A stretch of DNA of 64,000 nt, from contig NZ_QOCH01000013.1 of NCBI RefSeq assembly GCF_003318275.1, positions 399,152 to 463,151 on the forward strand, written 5' to 3'. Positions 19,285 through 28,132 of the stretch are shown one piece after another; the stretch's first letter is position 1, and each line of letters opens with the position of its first letter. Both the position numbers and the translations under genes were made by a program. Source of the stretch: Marinobacter sp. F3R11 (lineage in GTDB: Bacteria; Pseudomonadota; Gammaproteobacteria; Pseudomonadales; Oleiphilaceae). The notes under the pieces were generated by a model that saw only the letters and a program-made list of their open reading frames with translations, was not told where the DNA came from and made no database searches.

Positions 19285-19299
19285 GCAAAAGCGATGCCA
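19285..19299 (-). promoter_or_regulatory. sigma-54 promoter of fliK
   Basis: The minus-strand 15-mer TGGCATCGCTTTTGC fits TGGCA-N-TTGC with correct GG/GC spacing. The start would be near 19273, about 71 nt before the fliK ATG. Confidence 0.75.
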
Positions 19300-19343
19300 T
19301 TCGCACATTCAACCTGGCGGCACCCGGTTGCTACCCTGCACGC

Positions 19344-19700
19344 TTATCCAACATCACGCACCATCAACGTATCAAACGCTTCGATAACCCTTTGAAACTC
19401 AGTGGAAATCTCATCAACAACAGGAGAACCCTGGTTCAGATCCCCATTCCGACCGGCCGTTTCTGCTTTCTGGCAAAGCTCTCCAAGGCGCGTAGCCCCT
19501 ATATTAATGCAGCTGCCCTTGAAGCTATGCGCGGCTTTTGTAAAGGCATCTGAATCACCCTTCATCATAGCTTCCTTCAGGCGTTCAATTCGCTCTTTCG
19601 AATCCGTAAGATAGGTTTCGATCAATAACGAAAATTCATCTTCCATGACGTCTCGAAGCTCTGCCAAAGCTTCTTCATCAAGGTGTGGTATATCAACCAT
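19344..19700 (-). CDS. hptB: HptB-like histidine phosphotransfer protein
   Basis: This is a stand-alone Hpt protein that passes phosphate from hybrid kinases to a response regulator, by analogy with Pseudomonas HptB. I chose the ATG at 19700 (118 residues), which follows AGGGAG; a TTG two codons upstream is less likely. The phosphorylated histidine is H58 in AAHSFKGSCINIGA, within the usual four-helix bundle. The neighbouring response regulator-phosphatase gene is the expected partner (32 bp). Its place inside the flagellar locus supports a link between motility and surface life. Confidence 0.9.
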   Translation of the reverse strand: MVDIPHLDEEALAELRDVMEDEFSLLIETYLTDSKERIERLKEAMMKGDSDAFTKAAHSFKGSCINIGATRLGELCQKAETAGRNGDLNQGSPVVDEISTEFQRVIEAFDTLMVRDVG

Positions 19701-19732
19701 GACCAACTCCCTTGCTCCTGTATAAATCCCGA

Positions 19733-21484
19733 TTAAAAATACCAGTCATAACTAATTTCCACCCGGCTCCCCTGATTATGGAACCGGATGGAATCTGCCA
19801 GCCGCTTTAGCAATATCAACCCGCGCCCCGCATAGCGGGGTCCACTCTGCTCCATCTCCATGGATTGCAGAGCCGGATGATTCTGAAAATCAAAGCCCTG
19901 ACCGCTGTCTTCGCAAATAATTCGCAAGCGCCCACCCCAATGCATAGGTTCATGATGAAAGCTGAACCTGATGTAATGGTCGCTCACTCCGCTCAGACGT
20001 TTGGCTCGCTCGGAATAATACTGACAAAACCCCTCTGACGTGTATTTCCACTCCGAAGGCAGTTCAAGTACTCCGTGCTCCAATGCATTATTGTACAACT
20101 CTGAGAGCAGGGTATATATCTCTCCGCTCTTACGGCGCAAACCAGGCACTTCCATACAGATGTGCAGCAACAGCGGCAAGGGGTTAAACTTCTCCAGAGT
20201 ACACTCCCTGATTTCATACACGCAATTCCACTCAGCAGGCCCCGCTAGAGAGGAAGGCACCGTACCTTCAGGCAAGGCGGCAAGCCCTTCCTGATAAAAC
20301 ATTTCCAGACAGCAAAGCGTAAGGTCATCACGAAATTTCTGACGTCCGGTAAACCTTCGTATTTCACTCATCAGAGCATCAAACGGGTGCAGGCCGGAAG
20401 ACAGGCCCTCAATAGCATGTCGTACACCTCGCTCGGCAAAAAGTTCGCCGGCTTCATTACTGCACTCAAGTACGCCATCTGTCATCAGCAACAACTTGTC
20501 GCCAGGGAGGGTCCTGATAGTTTCCATTTCAACGCTGAATTGGTCCGTGCTCAGAATACCCAGAGGCAGGTGCCGGGACGACAGGCGAAACAGCACTACT
20601 GAGGAGCGCACCAGCCAGGCGTCAGGTAAGCCACCATTCCATACATTCAACTGACCCAGCTCAAAGTCTGCCTCAACCATCATCCCGCAACAGAACATGT
20701 CTTTCGGCAGTATGTGTACAAGTTTCTGGTTAATTTCCCGAAGAATATCGGCCCCGTCAAACCCCTTGCCGGCCATGCCGTAGAAGGTTTCCGCGACAGG
20801 CATGGCGCCCATTGCCGCAGGTAGCCCGTGGCCGGTAAAGTCACCTGCAAAAACAAGCATCCCACCCGCCGGACGCGGTGACGCAAACAGAACATCACCA
20901 CTGAAGATCGACAAAGGAGACGCGTGATAACGGATATTAGGCGCATCCAGGCATCCTGTATGCGCAACATTGTCAAAAACCCGCCGCGCCACATGCTGTT
21001 CTTCGAGTAGTTTACGGTTGCGCTCATGCATCAGATCTCTCTGGTCTGACAGAGTCTGATGCATCAGACGCATTCGGTTAAAAGCATTGATCTTGGCTTC
21101 AATCATTACCCGGTTATAGGGTTTACTGAGAAACCCATCGCCGCCCGCCTCAAGGCAGCGGGCCAGATCCTCAGCTGCGGAGAGAGAGGTAATAAAAATC
21201 AACGGCACCATGCGTTCACCTGCACAGCGTTTAATCTCCCGGGCCGCTTCCATGCCATCCATTGCGGGCATCAATGCATCCAAAAGGACGATATCCGGCT
21301 GCCCCGAATGAAAAAGCGCTACAGCTTCATGGCCATTAGCAGCATCCAGCACATGGTGTCCAAGGCGAGTTAACAGGGTTTTCAGTATCAGCCGATCACT
21401 GTCACTATCATCGGCAATGAGGACTCTGAGGGGACCGCTTCCTGCGGCGATTCCTGCATCGGGTTCCGTAGCGGGTGCATCCAT
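19733..21484 (-). CDS. hsbR: HsbR-like response regulator/PP2C phosphatase/anti-sigma kinase
   Basis: This three-domain partner-switch protein controls the phosphorylation of HsbA. From the ATG at 21484 (583 residues) it has a receiver domain (about 18-140, phosphoacceptor D69 in DIVLLDALMP), a SpoIIE/PP2C phosphatase domain (FAGDFTGHGLPAAMGA, then MTDGVLE) and a C-terminal RsbW-like HATPase domain (NNALEHGVL, EDSGQGFDF). An in-frame TTG at 21508 abuts the hsbA stop. The family role (phosphatase or kinase of HsbA depending on HptB) is known from Pseudomonas aeruginosa. Its operation here is inferred. Confidence 0.9.
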   Translation of the reverse strand: MDAPATEPDAGIAAGSGPLRVLIADDSDSDRLILKTLLTRLGHHVLDAANGHEAVALFHSGQPDIVLLDALMPAMDGMEAAREIKRCAGERMVPLIFITSLSAAEDLARCLEAGGDGFLSKPYNRVMIEAKINAFNRMRLMHQTLSDQRDLMHERNRKLLEEQHVARRVFDNVAHTGCLDAPNIRYHASPLSIFSGDVLFASPRPAGGMLVFAGDFTGHGLPAAMGAMPVAETFYGMAGKGFDGADILREINQKLVHILPKDMFCCGMMVEADFELGQLNVWNGGLPDAWLVRSSVVLFRLSSRHLPLGILSTDQFSVEMETIRTLPGDKLLLMTDGVLECSNEAGELFAERGVRHAIEGLSSGLHPFDALMSEIRRFTGRQKFRDDLTLCCLEMFYQEGLAALPEGTVPSSLAGPAEWNCVYEIRECTLEKFNPLPLLLHICMEVPGLRRKSGEIYTLLSELYNNALEHGVLELPSEWKYTSEGFCQYYSERAKRLSGVSDHYIRFSFHHEPMHWGGRLRIICEDSGQGFDFQNHPALQSMEMEQSGPRYAGRGLILLKRLADSIRFHNQGSRVEISYDWYF

Positions 21485-21508
21485 GAAGGGTTCCGGCTGC
21501 CAGAGCAA

Positions 21509-21814
21509 TCACCGAATGATGAATAATTGCTCGAAATTGGAAATGGTCAGAATCTTGCGGACATCGCTATTGCAGTTTTCAATGGCAATACTGGCGTCGT
21601 CTCCACCGGCATAATCTCTCAGCAGCAGTAGCATGCCCAGCGCTGAACTGTCGAGATAGGTTGCCTGGGACAAATCCACAATGTAGCTCTGGATATCCGT
21701 GCCTCCGTGCTCGTACGCATCACGGAAGGCCTGATGGGTGCTGAAGTCAAAACGACCATCAATTTTGATAATCAGAGTTTTACCGTCGTGACCACGGCGG
21801 GTATGGATCGACAT
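21509..21814 (-). CDS. hsbA: HsbA-like anti-anti-sigma factor (STAS domain)
   Basis: HsbA is the switch protein that, depending on phosphorylation, binds either FlgM or a diguanylate cyclase in Pseudomonas aeruginosa. The ATG at 21814 has an excellent GGAGGT box 7 nt upstream, so the TTG at 21820 is rejected. The 101-residue STAS domain has the phosphorylatable serine in YLDSSALGMLL (S56/S57). The gene is 122 bp after fliJ and 24 bp before the hsbR ATG. Confidence 0.9.
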   Translation of the reverse strand: MSIHTRRGHDGKTLIIKIDGRFDFSTHQAFRDAYEHGGTDIQSYIVDLSQATYLDSSALGMLLLLRDYAGGDDASIAIENCNSDVRKILTISNFEQLFIIR

Positions 21815-21875
21815 CCGCAAAACCTCCGGAGGTATTCAACGAAACATCAAGCTGCCATGTGCAGGCGACCAACGC

Positions 21876-21881
21876 ATTATA
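21876..21881 (-). promoter_or_regulatory. Possible -10 box of hsbA
   Basis: The minus strand has a perfect TATAAT about 60 nt before hsbA, but no good -35 at 16-18 bp. It could be an activator-dependent or extended promoter, or chance. The fliJ-hsbA gap is otherwise unremarkable. Confidence 0.35.
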
Positions 21882-21936
21882 AGAATAGACCAGCACCGCG
21901 AGATTGCATGAAATTGCGATAAATTCAAATCTGTCA

Positions 21937-22380
21937 TCAACGGCGGCGGCGCGCAAAAGCACGGCCTGCGGCCTCATCAGACAGTTTCTGTTCCTGCATA
22001 TCCAGTGCATTCTGCTCTTGCTTGCGGCAGGATTCGATATACTTTTCCATGCCTCGCCGACGCTCCCAGGCCTGCTGCCACTCACGGCGGCGAGCCTCAA
22101 ACACAGCTTCTGCCTGATCCAACTGTTTTTGTTGCTGCAGGATAACCTGATCCAGCTGAGCAATAAACGCCTGCCATGCCTGCAAACGACTTACCTGTAC
22201 CACCCCCTGCTGGCTATTGCGAATCTGATCCCGGTATTCCTGCTGGTAGCGATTAAGGTTTTCGACCTGGCCTTTCTGTTGCTCCATGAGTTCCCGGGCT
22301 TCCCCCATCAGCTCCAGCGCTTCCTGCTCCTTGCGCTCTTCCAGAGAAAGCACTACCGCCAGTCGTTGGGATCGCAGCAT
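21937..22380 (-). CDS. fliJ: FliJ flagellar export chaperone
   Basis: FliJ is the coiled-coil stalk of the export ATPase that links FliI to FlhA. The 147-residue product is almost entirely charged coiled coil rich in Gln, Glu and Arg (QQKGQVENLNRYQQEYRDQI and onwards), as expected. Its ATG overlaps the fliI stop by one base (TGATG). It is the last gene of the fliEFGHIJ series. Confidence 0.93.
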   Translation of the reverse strand: MLRSQRLAVVLSLEERKEQEALELMGEARELMEQQKGQVENLNRYQQEYRDQIRNSQQGVVQVSRLQAWQAFIAQLDQVILQQQKQLDQAEAVFEARRREWQQAWERRRGMEKYIESCRKQEQNALDMQEQKLSDEAAGRAFARRRR

Positions 22381-23780
22381 CAGCCAGCACCTCTGTTGGT
22401 GCTGGCCGCAGCGGGATCAGGAACGGCAGATTTTCTGCGCTCCGGTGAACGTCGCTCGGGCACTACGGACAACAATCCCTCGATACTTTCGGCCAAAGAA
22501 GCACGCTCATTCAGGCCCTGCTGCAGGAACTGACGCATATTCCCTATATGGGTTATGGCAAAGTCGGTTTCAGGGTCAGAGCCCTTCACATAGGCGCCCA
22601 CGCTTATCAGATCCCGGGCCTGCTGATAGCGCGAATAGACCTGCTTGAAACGCTGGGACCGGGAAAAATGCTCCGTTTCGGTTACCTGAGGCATAACCCG
22701 GCTGATAGAAGCCTCAACGTCGATGGCGGGATAGTGTCCTTCTTCTGCAAGCCGGCGCGAGAGTACAATGTGACCATCCAGAATCGCCCTGGCTGCATCC
22801 GCAATCGGATCCTGCTGGTCATCACCTTCTGTCAGCACTGTATAAAAAGCAGTGATGGAGCCACCCCCCGGCAAACCATTGCCGGTGCGCTCCACCAGCT
22901 GTGGCAGCTTGGCGAAGACAGAAGGCGGATAACCTTTTGTAGCAGGGGGCTCACCAACCGCCAGCGCGATTTCCCGCTGCGCCTGGGCGTACCGGGTAAG
23001 CGAATCCATCAACAGCAGTACCCGCTTGCCCTTATCCCGATAGTATTCTGCAATCCGGGTGGTAAGCATGGCCGCTCGCAGGCGCATCAATGGCGAATCA
23101 TCAGCTGGAGCTGCAACGACAACCGATCTGGCAAGACCTTCCTCGCCCAGAATATCTTCTATAAATTCTTTTACTTCCCGGCCCCTCTCTCCTATCAGGC
23201 CAACCACGGTGACATCGGCATCGGTAAACCGGGTCATCATTCCCAGCAACATACTTTTACCAACGCCACTACCGGCAAACAGACCAAGACGCTGGCCCTG
23301 GCCGACGGTCAGCAAGGAGTTGATGGCCCGGATACCCACATCCATGGACTGCCTTACCGGAGCCCGGTTGAGCGGGTTTATTATTTCGCCGGTGAGCGGA
23401 ACCCGGGCCTCCGCCTGGAGCGGGCCCTTGCCATCAAGTGGTTCACCGCTGCCATTTACCACACGGCCCAGCATAAGCGGGCCAACGGGAACACGGCTTG
23501 CAGCAGACAGAGGAACTACTCTGGCTCCCGGCTTCAGGCCCTCGATGGCGGTCAGCGGCATAAGATAGACCTTGTCATCCTCGAACCCGACCACTTCTGC
23601 TTCGACGGTGCCCGCTCCCTCACCGTTGATAACACAACGATCGCCCACCACCATGGGGCAACCAACGCACTCCAGAGTCAGTCCTACCATTCTGGTCAGG
23701 CGCCCAGACAGCTCCGGCTCGGGATCGGTTCGCAGATATGCTTTATATCGATCAAGGCGATCAGCCAGGGAGGATGTCAT
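22380..23780 (-). CDS. fliI: FliI flagellum-specific ATPase
   Basis: FliI powers and primes flagellar protein export. I chose the ATG at 23780 (466 residues, [16 protein letters not shown]), which overlaps the end of fliH by 20 bp. The longer frame would reach far into fliH. It has an F1-ATPase-like core with P-loop GSGVGKS (170-176), [11 protein letters not shown] and the [17 protein letters not shown]alker B region. A C-terminal domain follows. Context fliH-fliI-fliJ is diagnostic and separates it from ATP synthase beta or T3SS ATPases. Confidence 0.96.
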   Translation of the reverse strand: MTSSLADRLDRYKAYLRTDPEPELSGRLTRMVGLTLECVGCPMVVGDRCVINGEGAGTVEAEVVGFEDDKVYLMPLTAIEGLKPGARVVPLSAASRVPVGPLMLGRVVNGSGEPLDGKGPLQAEARVPLTGEIINPLNRAPVRQSMDVGIRAINSLLTVGQGQRLGLFAGSGVGKSMLLGMMTRFTDADVTVVGLIGERGREVKEFIEDILGEEGLARSVVVAAPADDSPLMRLRAAMLTTRIAEYYRDKGKRVLLLMDSLTRYAQAQREIALAVGEPPATKGYPPSVFAKLPQLVERTGNGLPGGGSITAFYTVLTEGDDQQDPIADAARAILDGHIVLSRRLAEEGHYPAIDVEASISRVMPQVTETEHFSRSQRFKQVYSRYQQARDLISVGAYVKGSDPETDFAITHIGNMRQFLQQGLNERASLAESIEGLLSVVPERRSPERRKSAVPDPAAASTNRGAG

Positions 23781-24723
23781 CACGCTTGCCTTCGGCAGGT
23801 TTATCTTCGATGGGCTCACCGTCACTGGCGCTGTGTTCAACAGGGTTTTCCTGATCAGCCTGTACATCAGGAGTTACATCCGGTGAGCTCAGAACATCCC
23901 GCTGGAAGTCAGTCAGGTCATCCATCAAGGCCCCCAGCTCCTCGGGTTCACCGCTTGCCAGCTCGTCAGTCTGCTGTTCCAACATGCTCTGAACTGCCCG
24001 CTGAAAACGCTTTTCAACGGTAAAATCGACAAGACTGTTGCGGGTTTCAACCCGGCAACCTCCTGGCAAAATACTGTCATCCTCCACAACAGAAGCCGCG
24101 GCCTCAAAACGTTCCGCTACTTCATGAACGGAGCTGTAGTCGTCCGGATGGACATGAATCCGGACATTCTCTGTGGTCGATGGCAAGGCCTCAACCGCCC
24201 GGCGGACTACCTGCCTGATCTGTGAGGAATCTATACTCAGCTCCCGGTAGACAACCGCCCGGGCAAGCACCATGGTGAGATTAAGAAGCGAGGTTTCAAG
24301 TTCATCCTGATGCTGACGGATGGGCAATAAAAGTTCTTTCAACAAGAGTTCAAGGCGGTCAAGATTTGCGGTTACTTCTGCCCGTGTCTCATCATAGCCT
24401 TCGCTGCGCCCCTGCTCCCTGCCCTCGGCCAGGCCTGTTTCCAGTCCTTCCTTGTGACCCAGCTCATAACCTTCCGCGCGACCTTCCTGCAACCCCTGTT
24501 CCCGGCCTTCATTCAGGCCGTCTTCCCGTGCAGCCTGACGAATATCGGCAAGGTCACCTGCCGTCAGAGGTTTGACATCACGCTCTTCCTCACGGGCAAC
24601 CTCATTGCCACTGGCGTCCAGCAACGGAAGTTCCCAGCGCTCGTAGGCGGTCAGCTGCTCCTTGGGAAGCCCCCTGGGGTCTCTGGCTGTGTCTCGGGGA
24701 AGATCTTTTGAGGAATCTTTCAT
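23761..24723 (-). CDS. fliH: FliH flagellar export ATPase regulator
   Basis: FliH binds FliI and anchors it at the C-ring. The ATG at 24723 (320 residues) overlaps the fliG stop by one base. A GTG one codon upstream is possible. The middle part (about 75-135) carries a run of more than ten G-spaced EGREQG-type repeats, the GxxxG-like helix known in FliH. The C-terminal part (about 150-260) resembles ATP synthase delta/E-type domains. The extreme C-terminus is acidic and overlaps the fliI start. Confidence 0.94.
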   Translation of the reverse strand: MKDSSKDLPRDTARDPRGLPKEQLTAYERWELPLLDASGNEVAREEERDVKPLTAGDLADIRQAAREDGLNEGREQGLQEGRAEGYELGHKEGLETGLAEGREQGRSEGYDETRAEVTANLDRLELLLKELLLPIRQHQDELETSLLNLTMVLARAVVYRELSIDSSQIRQVVRRAVEALPSTTENVRIHVHPDDYSSVHEVAERFEAAASVVEDDSILPGGCRVETRNSLVDFTVEKRFQRAVQSMLEQQTDELASGEPEELGALMDDLTDFQRDVLSSPDVTPDVQADQENPVEHSASDGEPIEDKPAEGKRDDILPG

Positions 24724-25772
24724 CACATCATTTCTTCACCGGCACCACCAAGCGTGATTTCTCCCGCTTCAGCCATGCGACGGGCGATGGTAATAATGTC
24801 TTTCTGGGCAGACTCAACGTCACTGACTTTCACAGGCCCCTTAGCCTCCAGATCATCCTGCAGCAGCTCGGCAGCACGCTTGGACATGTTTTTGAAGATT
24901 TTTTCCTGAACCGCATCATCAGCGCCTTTCAGCGCAACAACCAGAACTTCGGAGGACACTTCACGCAGCAAAGCCTGGATGCCGCGATCATCAATATCCT
25001 TCAGGTTATCAAATACAAACATGAGATCTTCGATGGTTGTAGCAAGATCAGGATCCATATCCTTGATCGAATCCAGCAAAGTGCCTTCAATGCTGCGATC
25101 CATAAAGTTCATAATATCCGCAGCACGCTTTACACCACCGATGCGGCTGGTCTGGGCTGCAGAACCACCAGAAAACTGCTTCTCCAGAATGTCATTCAAC
25201 TCCTGCAAGGCCTGAGGCTGAATGCTTTCCAGCGAGGCAACCCGCATCATGACATCGAGTCGCACTTTCTCATCCAGGGTTGCCAGTATCTCAGCCGCCT
25301 GATCCGGATCCAGATAAGAGATAACTATAGCCTGAATTTGCGGGTGCTCGTAACGGATAATATCGCCGACAGCCCGTGGCTCCATCCATTTGAGCGTATC
25401 CAGCCCGGTGGTATTGCCACCAATGAGAATACGATCTATCAGGCTGGCCGCCTTGTCGTCGCCAAGCGCCTGGGTAAGCATGGCCCGGATATAATCATCG
25501 TTGCCCACACCCAGACCGGTTTGTCCGCCCACGGCTTCCACAAACTGATTCAATACATAGGTTACTTCGTCCTTGCTGATGTCTTTCATCTGAGCCATGG
25601 CGACACCCACACGCTGAACCTCTTTAGGCCCCATGTGCTTAAGTATTTCAGCGGCATCCGCCTCGCCCAGAGACATCAACAGAATTGCAGCCTGCTCAAC
25701 CCGCGGAATTTTCCGCTGAGGCTTCTGAGGCGAGTCTCCACCCGCTGCTCTGGATTGTTCAGTCATCAACAT
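24723..25772 (-). CDS. fliG: FliG flagellar motor switch protein
   Basis: FliG is the rotor protein that meets the MotA stators. The 349-residue product has N-terminal FliF-binding (EQAAILLMSLGEADAAEIL), middle (EHPQIQAIVISYLDPDQAAEIL) and C-terminal domains. The torque helix near residues 290-320 has the charged pattern LKGADDAVQEKIFKNMSKRA. Two ATGs (25772, 25766) are both within the fliF end; the overlap with fliF is 8-14 bp and translation is coupled. Confidence 0.96.
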   Translation of the reverse strand: MLMTEQSRAAGGDSPQKPQRKIPRVEQAAILLMSLGEADAAEILKHMGPKEVQRVGVAMAQMKDISKDEVTYVLNQFVEAVGGQTGLGVGNDDYIRAMLTQALGDDKAASLIDRILIGGNTTGLDTLKWMEPRAVGDIIRYEHPQIQAIVISYLDPDQAAEILATLDEKVRLDVMMRVASLESIQPQALQELNDILEKQFSGGSAAQTSRIGGVKRAADIMNFMDRSIEGTLLDSIKDMDPDLATTIEDLMFVFDNLKDIDDRGIQALLREVSSEVLVVALKGADDAVQEKIFKNMSKRAAELLQDDLEAKGPVKVSDVESAQKDIITIARRMAEAGEITLGGAGEEMM

Positions 25773-27465
25773 TCACCCACTGGCGCATTACCTGTGAAAC
25801 CCTCGCCGGGTCTTCGGCAATCAAGCCTTTAAGAGCATTCAACTGCCGTTCATAGCTGTCTGCCGCGCCCGGCAACAGCAAATCGTCCTGCGGCGCCATG
25901 GCCTGGCGCAAAGCATCGTTGTCACCGGCATCATCAAAGCCATCATAACTGCCCGAACCGGAATCATCTTCCCGCTCACGACGTCCGCCACCGGAAAGAC
26001 TCTTGAGTGTAGGGCGCAACAAACCAAGTACCAGAACAAGTATAACCAGACCAGCCAATACCTGCTTCATAAGATCCCAGAACCAGGGCTGCTCCCAGAA
26101 TCCCGGCGTTTCAAACTCCATGACCTCTTCTGCAGCAAAAGCTGTATTCATTACGGTCACGCTATCGCCCCGGGATGCAGAATAGCCTACTGCATCGCGT
26201 ACCAGCATGCTCAGGCGCTGCAATTCCTGCTCAGGCCAGGGTTCATAACTTACGGCGCCGGTTTCCGGGTCGACCACTTTCATATCATCAACTGCAAGCG
26301 CAACCGTCACCCGTCTCACGCGCCCAAGCTCCTGACGGGTGTAACTCACCGTACGATCCATCTCATAGTTGCGGGTAGATTCTTTACGGACATTGACAGG
26401 CTGTGCTGCCGCTTCCTCATCCCCATCGCCAGCTTGCCCGTTCACCTGTTCCGGCACAGTAGCATTAGCTGGCGGCTGATTGGACAATGCGCCAGGAATA
26501 CCTCCGTTAAAACCAGCAACGCGCTGTTCTGTCAGGTCACGCTCGCTGCGAACCGCCTGCTGCTCAGGATTGAAAAGCTCCTCTGCCTGTTCCACAGAAG
26601 AAAAATCCAGATCGGCGGACACTTCTGCCCTGTACCTGCCTTCACCCACAATAGGAGCAATCAGAGATGCGACGCGGCGTGTCAGGCGCTCTTCCAGTCG
26701 GGAAGTATACTCATACTGATCCTGCATGCGTTCGCCATCACCACGGCTTTCTTTCCCTGTCAGCAAGTTGCCGTTCTGATCAACAACTGTGACCTGGTCC
26801 TTGTTCATCATAGGAATACTGCCGGCGACCAGATTAACGATGGCGGCGATTTGTTCCTGCTCAGGGCGGCGGCCAGCAAAGACTTCGAGAAACACCGAAG
26901 CAGAGGGCGCGCGGGCATCCCTCACGAATACGGAACGCTCAGGAATGGCCAAATGAACTCTGGCAGCACGAACGCCACGCATACTGCTGATGGTGCGCGC
27001 AAGTTCCCCTTCAAGGCCACGACGATAACTGACGGTTTCCATAAACTGGGATGTGCCCAGCCCACGATCCTGATCCAGCAGCTCATAGCCCATGGTTTTC
27101 TGGTCGGTTACGCCTTCAGCAGCCAGCTTGAGTCGAGCATTGTAGATCTGATCAGAAGGTACCAGCAGAGCACCGGTACGCGTATCCATTTTGTACTCGA
27201 TCCCGTTGCTATCCAGGATAGACGTCACGTCCTGTGGGTTGTATGCCGACAAATCCCCTACTACTGGCTGGTAGTTCGGTTCCTGAGCCCAAAGTACAAC
27301 AGCAACTCCCAACGCAACACTGGCAGCAAGGCCAACCATAAGGCCAACCTGGCGCAAAAGGTTGAGTCGGTTAAACCCCATAAACAGGTCGCTGTTACCC
27401 TCGGAGCCATCGCCGCCCTGAGAGATAGGCATGTTCGGGTTAGTTTCTGCGGGAACGCTGGCCAT
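25759..27465 (-). CDS. fliF: FliF MS-ring protein
   Basis: FliF forms the membrane-supramembrane ring on which the basal body is built. The 568-residue product has a first membrane segment at about 36-60 (VGLMVGLAASVALGVAVVLWA). A large periplasmic part follows, with ring-building motifs (for example SRDLTEQRVAGF-type stretches and NYEMDRTVSYTRQ), then a second membrane segment at about 460-482 (VLAGLVILVLVLGLLRPTL). The cytoplasmic tail binds FliG. It follows fliE by 15 bp. Confidence 0.96.
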   Translation of the reverse strand: MASVPAETNPNMPISQGGDGSEGNSDLFMGFNRLNLLRQVGLMVGLAASVALGVAVVLWAQEPNYQPVVGDLSAYNPQDVTSILDSNGIEYKMDTRTGALLVPSDQIYNARLKLAAEGVTDQKTMGYELLDQDRGLGTSQFMETVSYRRGLEGELARTISSMRGVRAARVHLAIPERSVFVRDARAPSASVFLEVFAGRRPEQEQIAAIVNLVAGSIPMMNKDQVTVVDQNGNLLTGKESRGDGERMQDQYEYTSRLEERLTRRVASLIAPIVGEGRYRAEVSADLDFSSVEQAEELFNPEQQAVRSERDLTEQRVAGFNGGIPGALSNQPPANATVPEQVNGQAGDGDEEAAAQPVNVRKESTRNYEMDRTVSYTRQELGRVRRVTVALAVDDMKVVDPETGAVSYEPWPEQELQRLSMLVRDAVGYSASRGDSVTVMNTAFAAEEVMEFETPGFWEQPWFWDLMKQVLAGLVILVLVLGLLRPTLKSLSGGGRREREDDSGSGSYDGFDDAGDNDALRQAMAPQDDLLLPGAADSYERQLNALKGLIAEDPARVSQVMRQWVNVDD

Positions 27466-27480
27466 GTCTGTGCTCCGTTA

Positions 27481-27849
27481 TCAGATCGGCATATTCATAA
27501 TGTCTTCATAAGCACTGACCACGCGATTACGCACCTGGGTCAAAGCTTCGAAAGACACGGTAGACTTCTGGGCAGCAATCATCACCTGTGTGATATCCAC
27601 ACCAGGATCGCCCATATCATATGCCGTCCGTAGTTCATTGGCATGTTGCTGAACCTCGTTCACGCTGTTAACCGCCTTACCAAGCATATCGCTGAAATTC
27701 GAGGTTTCCGGGGTCTGGTCTACCTGTCGCGGGCCATCAATGCGGCCACGCACCGATTGATCCTGCTCAACACGCTGGTTCTGCTGCATTTGTGAACGCA
27801 GTGAACGTATATCGGACAGAACGCTGTTGATGTCGGCACGCTGAACCAT
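27481..27849 (-). CDS. fliE: FliE hook-basal body protein
   Basis: FliE joins the MS ring to the proximal rod. The ATG at 27849 has AGGAG upstream and gives 122 residues. The longer open frame would run across the promoter. Family features are at the C-terminus (DPGVDITQVMIAAQKSTVSF and VRNRVVSAYEDIMNMPI in separate blocks). It is the first gene of fliEFGHIJ and has a sigma-54 promoter at 27915-27929. Confidence 0.95.
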   Translation of the reverse strand: MVQRADINSVLSDIRSLRSQMQQNQRVEQDQSVRGRIDGPRQVDQTPETSNFSDMLGKAVNSVNEVQQHANELRTAYDMGDPGVDITQVMIAAQKSTVSFEALTQVRNRVVSAYEDIMNMPI

Positions 27850-27914
27850 AACTTTCTCCTGACAAAACCCCCGTAGGGGCGGGCTTGCTGATCTGGCTTT
27901 ATGACACAAGCGAA

Positions 27915-27929
27915 GCAATGCTCAGGCCA
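27915..27929 (-). promoter_or_regulatory. sigma-54 promoter of fliE operon
   Basis: The minus-strand 15-mer TGGCCTGAGCATTGC has GG and GC ten bases apart and an intact TTGC. The start would be near 27903, about 54 nt before the fliE ATG. In pseudomonads this operon needs FleR. Confidence 0.78.
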
Positions 27930-28046
27930 TAATTTATTTTTGATTTATTAACAGATAGTTAGAAGAGATACATCTATAAAAAAAACCGCTGACGACAGAG
28001 TTTTGACGGGAGGAACCTCTATTTCCAGAGGCGGAAATCAAATGCT

Positions 28047-28073
28047 AAAAAAAAAGCACCCATGAAGGGTGCC
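28047..28073 (-). terminator. Rho-independent terminator of fleS-fleR
   Basis: On the minus strand, downstream of fleR, GCACCC (28056-28061) pairs with GGGTGC (28067-28072) around a 5-nt loop. The next nine minus-strand bases (28055-28047) are all T. It separates fleSR from the fliE promoter. Confidence 0.88.
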
Positions 28074-28132
28074 ATAATGAAGGAGTACTACAGTCTTCGG
28101 AAACTACAACAAAAGGTACTACAGAAAACGCC

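Noticed and set aside
22548..24023. Plus-strand 491-codon ORF
   Set aside because: Antisense to the well-defined fliI and fliH genes; composition is typical of a shadow frame.
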